Below are positions 6,415-13,603 of a stretch of 64,000 nt of DNA, one piece after another. The position numbers and the translations under genes were made by a program. Source of the DNA: Planococcus sp. SK3692 (lineage in GTDB: Bacteria; Bacillota; Bacilli; Bacillales_A; Planococcaceae); the NCBI RefSeq assembly GCF_028890485.2, contig NZ_JARCHV010000003.1, positions 170,789 through 234,788 of the forward strand, in the 5' to 3' direction. Below the pieces are notes generated by a model. It did not search any database. It worked only from the letters and a program-made list of their open reading frames with translations, and had not been told where the DNA came from. Position 1 is the stretch's first letter. Each line of letters starts with the position of its first letter.

Positions 6415-6647
6415 GAAAGCGATTCCCCCACTAGCCGGCAACTGTCTAAAGAAGCAGATTTAATTAGACATACAAGAATTTATGAAATATCTTAGCTGGC
6501 CAGCGACAAGGGTGAGCCGACGCAATAAGACAAGCGCCCTTCTTGGCTTATTGCTAAAGGCCAACCCAAAGCAGGCTGGCGACTACCAAGATGATGCACA
6601 ATCACAACACCATATGGATTCTACAAGCAAACTCTCGCCTTCCTCAC
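6415..6647. repeat. About 230-bp structured interspersed element, copy 3
   Basis: This third copy is in the same orientation as copies 1 and 2 and more than 5 kb away. The central hairpin is GCAATAAG/CTTATTGC (6522-6529 with 6547-6554). Relative to copy 1 one G-C pair has become A-T with both sides changed. The inner stem CAAG/CTTG (6531-6534 with 6542-6545) also differs from copy 1 by a compensated pair. An outer stem GCCAGC/GCTGGC is formed near 6500 and 6575. The minus-strand frame seen in copy 1 is interrupted here. It lies between a terminator and the riboswitch promoter. Confidence 0.75.
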
Positions 6648-6768
6648 ACAACTAGCAAGATTCAACGAAGCTCGTATCAAAAAATAACTACAAATTGAAA
6701 GGTTTCTACGAAAAACAATGCAGCGACTAGACCCTTTTTCACTTTCTGCAGGAAGTGCGAGAAAATCC

Positions 6769-6797
6769 TTGCGGCGAAATTGGAACTGGTCTATAGT
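6769..6797 (+). promoter_or_regulatory. Sigma-A-like promoter of the riboswitch transcript
   Basis: TTGCGG (6769-6774), a 17-base spacer and TATAGT (6792-6797). It stands about 55 bases before the riboswitch aptamer. Confidence 0.55.
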
Positions 6798-6849
6798 GAA
6801 ACTACAAGATTTGGTGATGATGTAAAAAAACAACACCATATATAGTGAT

Positions 6850-7015
6850 ACCGCAACAAAGGTGCCCGATATGGGCTTAAAAGGGAATCCGGTGAAATAC
6901 CGGAGCTGTTCCCGCAACTGTAAGCGCAGACGAACCATGAAATCCCACTGTCCAATGGACGGGAAGGGCATGGCGAGAGTGACGCGCGAGCCAGGAGACC
7001 TGCCTTAGTTGTCGT
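6850..7015 (+). ncRNA. Cobalamin (adenosylcobalamin-type) riboswitch
   Basis: The conserved core is easy to read: GGTGCC near the 5' end, AAAAGGGAATCCGGTG, then GAGCTGTTCCCGCAACTGT followed by AAGCG, and GAGCCAGGAGACCTGCCT near the 3' end (the B12 box region). CAAC (6854-6857) and GTTG (7008-7011) can close the outer stem. Binding of the cofactor is expected to favour the terminator hairpin at 7101. The genes controlled are a thioesterase, class I ribonucleotide reductase and a flavodoxin. No cobalamin synthesis or uptake genes lie nearby. Confidence 0.92.
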
Positions 7016-7100
7016 TTTGCACTTCTCCGGGAATTGGGAAGGATGACAAAGGTTTGGTTCGTGTGGTCGCAGTACGCCCACCTAATTAACTTGCGTTTAT

Positions 7101-7137
7101 GCCCCCATTCTCTCCGGAGAGTGGGGGCTTTTGTGTT
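7101..7137 (+). terminator. Riboswitch expression-platform terminator
   Basis: GCCCCCA and TCTC pair with GAGA and TGGGGGC to form a stem of about 12 bp, followed by CTTTTGTGTTTT. It lies between the aptamer and the first gene, where a transcription-terminating platform is expected. Confidence 0.8.
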
Positions 7138-7157
7138 TTCAAAAGGAGGCAGTCAGC

Positions 7158-7646
7158 ATGCAAAGAGAACAACTTCCGGCCGGTGTATCCAGGACCATCC
7201 AGTCCCGGCTCGTCTTACCGCCGGATACCAATCATATGGGCACGATTTTCGGGGGCACCGTCCTCGCATATATTGATGAAATCGCGGCTATCGCGGCAAT
7301 GAAACATAGCCGGCGCGCAGTCGTAACCGCGTCGATCGACAACGTCAATTTCCTGTCCTCGGCGAAAGTCGGCGACATCCTGATCTTGGAAGGTGTCGTC
7401 ATTTCGACAGGACGTACTTCGATGGAAGTATACGTCAAAGCAGAATGCCAGCACATCGAAAGCGGCACGCGCAGCTTAACGACTACCTCGATCTTGACGA
7501 TGGTGGCAGTAGATGCAGAAGGCCGTCCGACGCCGGTCGCGAGCGTGGTACCTGAAACGGAGAATGAAAAACGATTATTTGAGAACGCACAGGAACGAAA
7601 AGAACGCCGAATGATAGCAAACGAATACGCAAAGGAGCTGTGTTGA
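7158..7646 (+). CDS. Hotdog-fold acyl-CoA thioesterase (YkhA-like)
   Basis: 162 residues from ATG 7158, behind AAAAGGAGG. The hotdog acyl-CoA hydrolase signature is clear: PPDTNHMGTIFGGTVLAYIDEIAAIAA (about residues 20-46), where N and the D of IDE contribute to catalysis in the family, then VTASIDNVNFLSSAKVGDIL. These cytosolic enzymes hydrolyse acyl-CoAs of various chain lengths. It is the first gene after the cobalamin riboswitch, and nrdE starts one base after its stop codon. It is therefore co-transcribed with the reductase, though no metabolic link is obvious. Its presence in a B12-switched reductase operon is unexplained. Confidence 0.88.
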   Translation: MQREQLPAGVSRTIQSRLVLPPDTNHMGTIFGGTVLAYIDEIAAIAAMKHSRRAVVTASIDNVNFLSSAKVGDILILEGVVISTGRTSMEVYVKAECQHIESGTRSLTTTSILTMVAVDAEGRPTPVASVVPETENEKRLFENAQERKERRMIANEYAKELC

Positions 7647-7647
7647 A

Positions 7648-9825
7648 ATGACTTTAGGAGCAGTAGAACGCGATAGAAAAATTCAAGATGCACTTGACCG
7701 TGTGTCGATGGACGAACCTCATTGGACGTTTGAGGCGGCAGGATTATATTTAGAGAAATTATATGAGCAAGCGGCACAAACGCGCGGCTACAGCGCAGCG
7801 AACAAATACGATGATTTTTACGGATTGATTTATGGGCTTAGCCGACTTGGCATTTATTCGAAGGATCTATTGGAAGCTTACTCCGAAGACGAAATTCGCC
7901 TATTGGGACAAGAAATTTCACCGGAGCGCGATGAATTGTTCAATTACATAGGTTTATTCTTGCTGGCGGACCGTTATTTGGCAAAAGACTATGACGGACG
8001 TGTGTGGGAATTGCCACAGGAGCGCTTTCTCATCATCGCGATGACTTTGATGCAAAAAGAACCGAAAGTGCGGCGCCTGGAGCTCGTTAAGGAAGCCTAT
8101 TGGGCAATGAGCAATTTGTATATGACAGTGGCAACACCGACTTTGTCGAATGCCGGAAAAAGTTTCGGGCAAATGTCTTCGTGCTTTATCGACACGGTGG
8201 CAGATTCGCTTGACGGCATCTACCAGAACAACTGGGATGTCGCGCGCCTCAGTAAAGACGGCGGTGGTCTAGGTGTTTACTACGGAAAAGTGCGCGCACT
8301 CGGCTCGGACATCCGCAAATTCAAAGGCAATTCATCCGGTGTCATCCCGTGGATTCGCCTGCTCAATGACACAGCCGTCAGTGTCGACCAGCTCGGCCAG
8401 CGCCAAGGCGCAGTGGCGGTCTATTTGGATGTATTCCATAAAGACATCATGAACGGCTTCCTGGATTTGAAAACGAACAATGGGGATGAGCGCCGCAAAG
8501 CGCACGATATTTTTACCGGCGTCTCGATTCCGGATTTGTTTATGCAAAAATTGCAGGAAACGGATGAAAGCGGCCGCAGCATCGGCGAATGGCATACATT
8601 CTGCCCGCATGAAGTCAAGCAAGTGATGGGCTGGAAAGACGAGCAGGGCAATTTGCTCGGCCTCGAAGACTTCTACGACGAAACCGACCGTAAATACTTC
8701 ACTGAAAAATACGAAGAAGCGGTCAATCATCCATTATTGGCAAGAAAATCGTTCCGTGCGATGGATGTTATGGCGCGCATCATGGTATCGCAGCTTGAAA
8801 CCGGTACGCCATATATGTTCTACCGCGACGAAGTGAACCGTGGAAACCCGAACAAGCACTTGCGCGGTATCGGCAAAACATCCATCTATTGCAGTAATCT
8901 ATGCAGCGAAATCGCACAGAACATGTCGCCGACTGAGATCATCAAAGAATACAAAGACGAAGAAGGCAATTTGGTCACCGTGAAAAAACCGGGTGATTTC
9001 GTCGTCTGCAACCTATCGTCCATCAACTTGCCAAGAGCGGTGCAAGCGGACGTCTTGTCCCGCCTCATCCCGATTCAATTGCGCATGCTCGATAATGTCA
9101 TCGATTTGAATACCATTTCGGTCGGCCAGGCGGAAGTAACGAATCAAAAATATCGTGCCGTTGGATTAGGGACATTCGGATGGCACCACCTGCTCGCGCT
9201 TCGCAGCATCCATTGGGAAACAGAAGAAGCGGTTGAGTATGCCGATACTTTATACGAAGAAATCGCCTGGCACACCATCCGCGCATCAGCGGGACTGGCG
9301 GAAGAAAAAGGCGCATTCAGTGAATTCGCCGGTTCTGAATGGCATACGGGCGAGTATTTCGAACGCCGCAGCTACACGGGAGAGCGCTGGGACGCCTTAC
9401 GCCGCAAAGTATCCGCATCCGGCGTGCGCAACGGCTGGATGATGGCGGTCGCACCGAACTCATCGACCGCCAAAATCGGCGGCTCGACAGACGGCATCGA
9501 CCCGCTATATGCCGTCGAATACGCAGAAGAGAAAAAGAATTTCCGCTTTAATGTGACGGCACCGGATCTCAACCACCGGACGTATGACTACTACCGCCGT
9601 GCACGCCACGTGCTGGACCAGAAATGGAGCATCCGCCAAAATGCCGCGAGACAGCGCCATATCGACCAGTCGATCAGCTTTAATTTATACGTGCCGCACA
9701 CGATCCGTGCCAAGGAATTGCTCGAATTGCACCTCGAAGCGTGGAATTGCGGATTGAAGACAAGCTATTATGTGCGCAGCACGTCGCAGGAAGAAATCGA
9801 AGCATGCGAGGCATGTGAAAGCTAA
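7648..9825 (+). CDS. nrdE: Class I ribonucleoside-diphosphate reductase, alpha subunit
   Basis: A 725-residue catalytic subunit that makes deoxyribonucleotides. The redox cysteine of the barrel is at about C179 in SFGQMSSCFIDTV. The radical-site motif N417-x-C419-x-E421 lies in YCSNLCSEI. The second redox cysteine would follow in GDFVVCNLSSINL (about residue 455). The C-terminal swinging-arm pair is C720/C723 (EACEACES). The phosphate-binding motif PNSSTAKIGGSTDGIDP is present. No N-terminal ATP-cone is evident. A neighbouring beta subunit marks it as class I, which needs no B12. The B12 riboswitch upstream should turn it off when cobalamin can support a class II enzyme encoded elsewhere. Confidence 0.93.
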   Translation: MTLGAVERDRKIQDALDRVSMDEPHWTFEAAGLYLEKLYEQAAQTRGYSAANKYDDFYGLIYGLSRLGIYSKDLLEAYSEDEIRLLGQEISPERDELFNYIGLFLLADRYLAKDYDGRVWELPQERFLIIAMTLMQKEPKVRRLELVKEAYWAMSNLYMTVATPTLSNAGKSFGQMSSCFIDTVADSLDGIYQNNWDVARLSKDGGGLGVYYGKVRALGSDIRKFKGNSSGVIPWIRLLNDTAVSVDQLGQRQGAVAVYLDVFHKDIMNGFLDLKTNNGDERRKAHDIFTGVSIPDLFMQKLQETDESGRSIGEWHTFCPHEVKQVMGWKDEQGNLLGLEDFYDETDRKYFTEKYEEAVNHPLLARKSFRAMDVMARIMVSQLETGTPYMFYRDEVNRGNPNKHLRGIGKTSIYCSNLCSEIAQNMSPTEIIKEYKDEEGNLVTVKKPGDFVVCNLSSINLPRAVQADVLSRLIPIQLRMLDNVIDLNTISVGQAEVTNQKYRAVGLGTFGWHHLLALRSIHWETEEAVEYADTLYEEIAWHTIRASAGLAEEKGAFSEFAGSEWHTGEYFERRSYTGERWDALRRKVSASGVRNGWMMAVAPNSSTAKIGGSTDGIDPLYAVEYAEEKKNFRFNVTAPDLNHRTYDYYRRARHVLDQKWSIRQNAARQRHIDQSISFNLYVPHTIRAKELLELHLEAWNCGLKTSYYVRSTSQEEIEACEACES

Positions 9826-9841
9826 AGAGAGGATGAGAAGT

Positions 9842-10879
9842 ATGCAAACGTTAACGAAACAACCATTGATGGATCCGGATGCACCGAACCGCTCGACCGC
9901 CATTGTCGGCGGGGCGAGCTCCGGCTTGCTCAATTGGAATGACATCGCCCATCCGCATATGTATGAATTGTACCAAGCGCTGCTCGCGAACTTCTGGAAA
10001 GCGCAGGAAATCAATATGCAGGATGATATTAAAAATTGGGACTCACTATCGGATACCGAGAAAGATGTCTTTTTGCGCATTAACACGCAGCTCGCGTCCC
10101 TCGACAGCCTGCAAACACCGACGATGACTCAAGTGATGGACTATGTCAGCGATTCAAGTTTCAAGTCGATTTTTGCTGTCATCGCCCAGCAGGAAGCGGT
10201 CCATACCGAGTCGTATTCCTATGTACTCAGCTCGCTTGTGCCGCTCGATGAACAAAACCGGCGCTTTGATGAAGCGAAGAACGACCCGCTCGTGAGAAAG
10301 CGCAACGCACGCATATTACAAGCGTACGAAGCGTTCCGCACCGAGCCTGATTTGAAAAACCTACTGAAGCTTGCGGTCAACTCAATCAATTTGGAAGGCA
10401 TTTATTTCTATGCAGGCTTTGCGTTTTTCTACCACCTCGCGCGCCAGCAGAAAATGCTCAAGACGAGTACGATGATCAGCTATATCCAGCGCGATGAAAT
10501 GCAGCACGCTTATTTTGTTTCGCAATTTATCCGCATCTTGATCTCAGAAAACCCAGAACTCGCGACAGATAGCATGAACAACTGGATTCGCGAGGAAGTG
10601 GCACACGCCGTCGAACTTGAAAAAGAATGGGCACAACATATCCTCGGGGAGATTGAGGGGCTTGATCTTGATGAGTTCAATGAATACGTCGAGTATTTGG
10701 CCAACAAGCGGCTGCGCCAAATCGGTCTTGGCAACCTTTACGAAACGCGCGATAACCCGATGCCGTGGATCCGCGTCTTCGGTGATGATATGATGAACAG
10801 CACGAAGTCGGATTTCTTCGAACAGAAATCACGCGCCTATACGAAAGTATCGGAGTCGAACGGCTTTGACGAATTATAA
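9842..10879 (+). CDS. nrdF: Class I ribonucleoside-diphosphate reductase, beta (radical) subunit
   Basis: 345 residues from ATG 9842, behind AGAGAGGATGAG; an upstream in-frame ATG inside nrdE is rejected. The diiron ligands follow the NrdF pattern: D in MQDDIKNW, E118 and H121 in QQEAVHTESY, E in NLEGIYFYAG, and E-x2-H in RDEMQHAYF. Y125, four residues after H121, is at the position of the radical tyrosine in NrdF. It generates the radical that drives the alpha subunit. The gene lies 16 bases after nrdE and overlaps the flavodoxin gene by 14 bases. Whether the cluster is Fe-O-Fe or Mn-based cannot be read from the sequence, but the adjacent flavodoxin hints at an NrdI-like role. Confidence 0.93.
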   Translation: MQTLTKQPLMDPDAPNRSTAIVGGASSGLLNWNDIAHPHMYELYQALLANFWKAQEINMQDDIKNWDSLSDTEKDVFLRINTQLASLDSLQTPTMTQVMDYVSDSSFKSIFAVIAQQEAVHTESYSYVLSSLVPLDEQNRRFDEAKNDPLVRKRNARILQAYEAFRTEPDLKNLLKLAVNSINLEGIYFYAGFAFFYHLARQQKMLKTSTMISYIQRDEMQHAYFVSQFIRILISENPELATDSMNNWIREEVAHAVELEKEWAQHILGEIEGLDLDEFNEYVEYLANKRLRQIGLGNLYETRDNPMPWIRVFGDDMMNSTKSDFFEQKSRAYTKVSESNGFDEL

Positions 10880-11345
10880 ACCGAGCGTTGCAATTGTCTA
10901 TGCTTCTGCGACGGGGCACACTGAAACCCTTGCGCATATGGTGGCGGATGCCTTCGTGCGGCAAGGGGCTGAACCGGATGTTTTTCGTGTAAAGGAATTC
11001 GGTCTCGCTGAACTATGCCGTTACGATATAGTTGTGGTCGGTACTTATACCTGGATGAACGGGGAAATCCCGAAGCAGCTTCATGGCTTATTCGAAGCGA
11101 TGGAACAGCAAGACAAGACGCTCGTTACTGGTGTATTCGGGACAGGCGACCGCTGCTTTGCGACGTATTGCGGCGCGGTCGATCTGTTTCGGGATATGCT
11201 GCATGCGACAACCACCTTAGCCGCAACGCTCAAAGTCGAACAGATGCCGTCTGCGGATGACCGCATGCGCTGCGGCGTGTTTGCAGAAAGTCTGCTGATG
11301 AAATACAGCTATCACAAAGGCATGTTGTCAGCCGCCAACTCTTGA
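10866..11345 (+). CDS. Flavodoxin, likely partner of the ribonucleotide reductase
   Basis: 159 residues from TTG 10866, overlapping the nrdF stop by 14 bases, so translational coupling is likely. The FMN phosphate loop is YASATGHTETLAHMV (about residues 11-25). The second loop reads GTYTWMNGEIP and the third VFGTGDRCFATYCGA, both typical of true flavodoxins. The usual partner in class Ib operons is the smaller NrdI; this protein is closer to a full flavodoxin but sits where NrdI would be. It may supply electrons or oxidant for assembling the radical cofactor. That role is inferred from position only. Confidence 0.85.
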   Translation: MTNYKPSVAIVYASATGHTETLAHMVADAFVRQGAEPDVFRVKEFGLAELCRYDIVVVGTYTWMNGEIPKQLHGLFEAMEQQDKTLVTGVFGTGDRCFATYCGAVDLFRDMLHATTTLAATLKVEQMPSADDRMRCGVFAESLLMKYSYHKGMLSAANS

Positions 11346-11418
11346 AGTTTCCGATAGTTTCTCCTTTTGACAAGCGGGTATAGAGCTATTAAGGAATTGA
11401 AACAGAGGAGGAAGGTCA

Positions 11419-11619
11419 ATGGCACAACAGAAATGGTTAAAAGTCGGCGCGGCGGCAATGCTGTCTGCGGGAATGCTTGCTGCTTGCGGTGGCGGGGAAG
11501 ACGAGCCCGAGATGGAGCAAGAAACAGACGTCATGCCAGGCGAAGAACAAGGCGACTCTGAAGACAATGAAGACACTGAAGATAATGATGATAATGAAGA
11601 CGGTGAAGAAGAAGATTAA
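11419..11619 (+). CDS. Small highly acidic lipoprotein (66 aa)
   Basis: A signal peptide with a lysine start and hydrophobic core ends in the lipobox LAAC at about residue 22. The mature part is only about 44 residues, nearly all Asp, Glu, Asn and Gly, ending in DGEEED. It would be anchored on the outer face of the membrane as a short acidic tail. A strong ribosome site (GAGGAGG) precedes the ATG. The acidic stretch is low complexity, so homology is hard to judge. A calcium- or cation-binding role is possible but not shown. Confidence 0.75.
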   Translation: MAQQKWLKVGAAAMLSAGMLAACGGGEDEPEMEQETDVMPGEEQGDSEDNEDTEDNDDNEDGEEED

Positions 11620-11780
11620 ATTTGTATAAGATAAATTAGGTCTATAGTTTCCATTTTCAGACGATTTAGCTTATACTATTCTCGAACGGGAAGCCATGGT
11701 ATTTCCGGTTAGGCATCAGGACTTACAGATGAAGAAAACAACAATTTGGTAAAATGGAACAGACTATAGCGCTGGAACCA

Positions 11781-11827
11781 ACGCCGAAAAAAGCCCTTGC
11801 TTGGGTTTTTTTCGGCGTTTTCTTTTT
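11781..11827 (+). terminator. Long terminator-like hairpin
   Basis: ACGCCGAAAAAA-GCCC pairs with GGG-TTTTTTTCGGCGT around TTGCTT, followed by TTCTTTTT. It lies between the acidic lipoprotein and the next gene. It can end the upstream transcript or act as a leader attenuator for the gene at 11859. The 160 bases before it hold no recognised riboswitch. Confidence 0.7.
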
Positions 11828-11858
11828 AGCACAATTTGCTTTAAGAAAGGGGAACGAT

Positions 11859-12257
11859 ATGAAAATCGAACACACTATCATGGACCTGGCACAACAGGTC
11901 GGTAACTTGCTTGAGGCGGAAACCGATACCACGGACATGGAATGCCTGATCAAGAAAAACCGGACCGTAACCATTGAATTGCATGATAAAAGTTTTGATT
12001 GCACACTGGAACACGATATATCGTTTCGAAACCTGAAATCTGATGGCTCTGCCGTAAACGAAGCAGATATATACTTGCTCCCTGAAGAAGTGGCGTTATT
12101 TACCCAAGCATTGCAGCAATACCCGATTGCCTTGCCGACAGAATTTGAGCAAAGCATCGACTCAAACCCGAATATTGTGTGTCTGCGACTGACAACAGAG
12201 GAACCGCCGGAGAATTTCGCCGCGCGCCTCGCTGCTGCCTTGCGCCAGATCGATTAA
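11859..12257 (+). CDS. Hypothetical protein (132 aa)
   Basis: ATG 11859 follows AGAAAGGGGA; more in-frame codons lie upstream but run through the terminator hairpin. The product is soluble and acidic, without cysteine-rich or membrane motifs. It has a mix of predicted beta strands (TVTIELHDKSFDCTLEHDISF) and helices near the C-terminus (FAARLAAALRQID). I recognise no family. It is flanked by terminators on both sides and so is a single-gene unit. Confidence 0.65.
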   Translation: MKIEHTIMDLAQQVGNLLEAETDTTDMECLIKKNRTVTIELHDKSFDCTLEHDISFRNLKSDGSAVNEADIYLLPEEVALFTQALQQYPIALPTEFEQSIDSNPNIVCLRLTTEEPPENFAARLAAALRQID

Positions 12258-12266
12258 ATAGAAAAG

Positions 12267-12295
12267 ACCCGGACGCCTGGCGATCCGGGTTTTTA
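12267..12295 (+). terminator. Rho-independent terminator
   Basis: ACCCGGA pairs with TCCGGGT across a 10-base loop, followed by TTTT. Confidence 0.8.
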
Positions 12296-12379
12296 GTATG
12301 CATCCTTTATTTGGAAAGAGAAAGTTGGCATGTTATGGTGACCATAACGGAACTTTCAAATTCATATGGAGGTTTAGAC

Positions 12380-12583
12380 ATGCGTGAACATATTTTGTAT
12401 TTCATAGGATTTATAGTACTTGCGGCTTTCAATAGTTGGATGGATCATCTGCAGCAGGGGGCATGGCAGTTACAGGAGAACATCCTTCACGCTTTATTCA
12501 TTACGTTATTTATACGTGGCGGCTTTTGGTTTGAGAAGAGGGTGAAAAGAAAAGAAGCGCAAGAACAGAAAGAGACCAACTAA
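12380..12583 (+). CDS. Small membrane protein (67 aa)
   Basis: ATG 12380 sits 8 bases after ATGGAGG. The protein has a hydrophobic N-terminal helix (HILYFIGFIVLAAFNSW), a polar link, a second hydrophobic segment (ILHALFITLFIRGGFWF), then a basic tail of KR repeats and Glu. The topology suggests two membrane spans with the charged C-terminus inside. No family was recognised. A second small membrane protein is encoded convergently at 12623-12790. Confidence 0.6.
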   Translation: MREHILYFIGFIVLAAFNSWMDHLQQGAWQLQENILHALFITLFIRGGFWFEKRVKRKEAQEQKETN

Positions 12584-12622
12584 AAATAGCCTTCTGGTTG
12601 GCAATGGCTTGAATTTCTCGAT

Positions 12623-12790
12623 TTACCTTCTAAATTCCATCAGTTTTATCAAATGGTCGAGGCGCAGTGCAATATAAACCAATGACATGGCGGCAATTCC
12701 TTGCCAAATGCTTCCGTAGAACAGTCCGAGAAGGCCTCCTACTGTTATGTAAACGAGTAAATTCTTTTCCGTTCCAAAATCTCCCTTCAT
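12623..12790 (-). CDS. Small membrane protein on the minus strand (55 aa)
   Basis: Reading the minus strand from ATG at 12790 gives 55 codons to a TAA at 12623. The first ten residues are charged, followed by two hydrophobic stretches (LLVYITVGGLLGLFYG and GIAAMSLVYIAL) and a basic end (LIKLMEFRR). A TATAAT-like -10 lies just upstream on the minus strand near 12808. No good ribosome site precedes the ATG, which lowers confidence. Amino-acid composition looks real: the frame reads as a coherent two-helix membrane protein, while the plus-strand frame over the same bases does not. Confidence 0.5.
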   Translation of the reverse strand: MKGDFGTEKNLLVYITVGGLLGLFYGSIWQGIAAMSLVYIALRLDHLIKLMEFRR

Positions 12791-12979
12791 TTCAAGTTAA
12801 TTGTATTATAACTCAGTGGAATTTTAAAAAGGATATCGAGGAAATATTTTCTAGCCTTTTTATAAATACATCACCTGTTCCGTAGTCTCCGGCCTGACTA
12901 TTAGATAATCGATGCTTAATCCTCATCCTCCCTTTATAATGAACATACGCAGCATTTCATTTGAAGAGGAGTTTTTTCT

Positions 12980-13603
12980 GTGATTGTCATCATCGATCAT
13001 TATGATTCATTTACATATAATCTGGTCCATTATTTTGAGCGGCTCGGCGCGCATGTTGAGGTCTTCCAAAATGATCAGGCCACACTTCAAGATATTGAAG
13101 CGTTGTCGCCGGAACTGATTGTGCTGTCGCCAGGGCCGGGCAAGCCCTTGCAGCCGGGGCTTGGGCGTGAGGCGCTCGAAAAGCTCAGCGGGAATATGCC
13201 GATACTCGGCGTGTGCCTTGGACATCAGAGCATTGTCGAGTTCTATGGCGGCCAAGTCCGTAAAGGTGTACAGCCTGTCCACGGGAAAGTGTCGGAAGTG
13301 GCACATGGCGGGCAAGGCGTTTTTGCGGGGCTCGCTTCACCGACGCCGGTCGTACGTTATCATTCACTCGTGGCAGACAGCGCGGCACTGCCAGGCATTC
13401 TTGAAGTGACAGCAACAGCAGAAGATGGCAGCATCATGGGCGTGCGCCATAAAGAATTGCCGGTTGAAGGCATCCAGTTCCATCCCGAATCGATTTTGAC
13501 GAAGGATGGTTTTCAGATGCTTGCGACCGCCTATCACAACGCCCAATTATGGAATCGTGAAAAGAAAGGAGGCGCACATGATGGCCCCTTATCTGCAGTT
13601 TGA
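12980..13603 (+). CDS. pabA: Aminodeoxychorismate/anthranilate synthase glutamine amidotransferase subunit
   Basis: 207 residues from GTG 12980, behind GAAGAGGAG. It is a class I glutamine amidotransferase: oxyanion loop LSPGPGKP (about residues 49-56), nucleophile cysteine in GVCLGHQSI (about residue 78), and the His-Glu pair in QFHPESILT (about residue 166). It releases ammonia from glutamine for the PabB partner. It overlaps the next gene, a PabB-PabC fusion, by 26 bases, so it serves folate (p-aminobenzoate) synthesis. In many Bacilli the same subunit also serves tryptophan synthesis, which cannot be excluded. Confidence 0.9.
   Translation: MIVIIDHYDSFTYNLVHYFERLGAHVEVFQNDQATLQDIEALSPELIVLSPGPGKPLQPGLGREALEKLSGNMPILGVCLGHQSIVEFYGGQVRKGVQPVHGKVSEVAHGGQGVFAGLASPTPVVRYHSLVADSAALPGILEVTATAEDGSIMGVRHKELPVEGIQFHPESILTKDGFQMLATAYHNAQLWNREKKGGAHDGPLSAV

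Noticed and set aside
11641..11780. Possible riboswitch leader before the 132-residue hypothetical gene
   Set aside because: The long hairpin at its end suggests an attenuator, but I could not match the 140 bases to any known aptamer core.
12667..12885. 72-codon plus-strand frame
   Set aside because: It has no ribosome site, and the opposite strand reads as a coherent small membrane protein.
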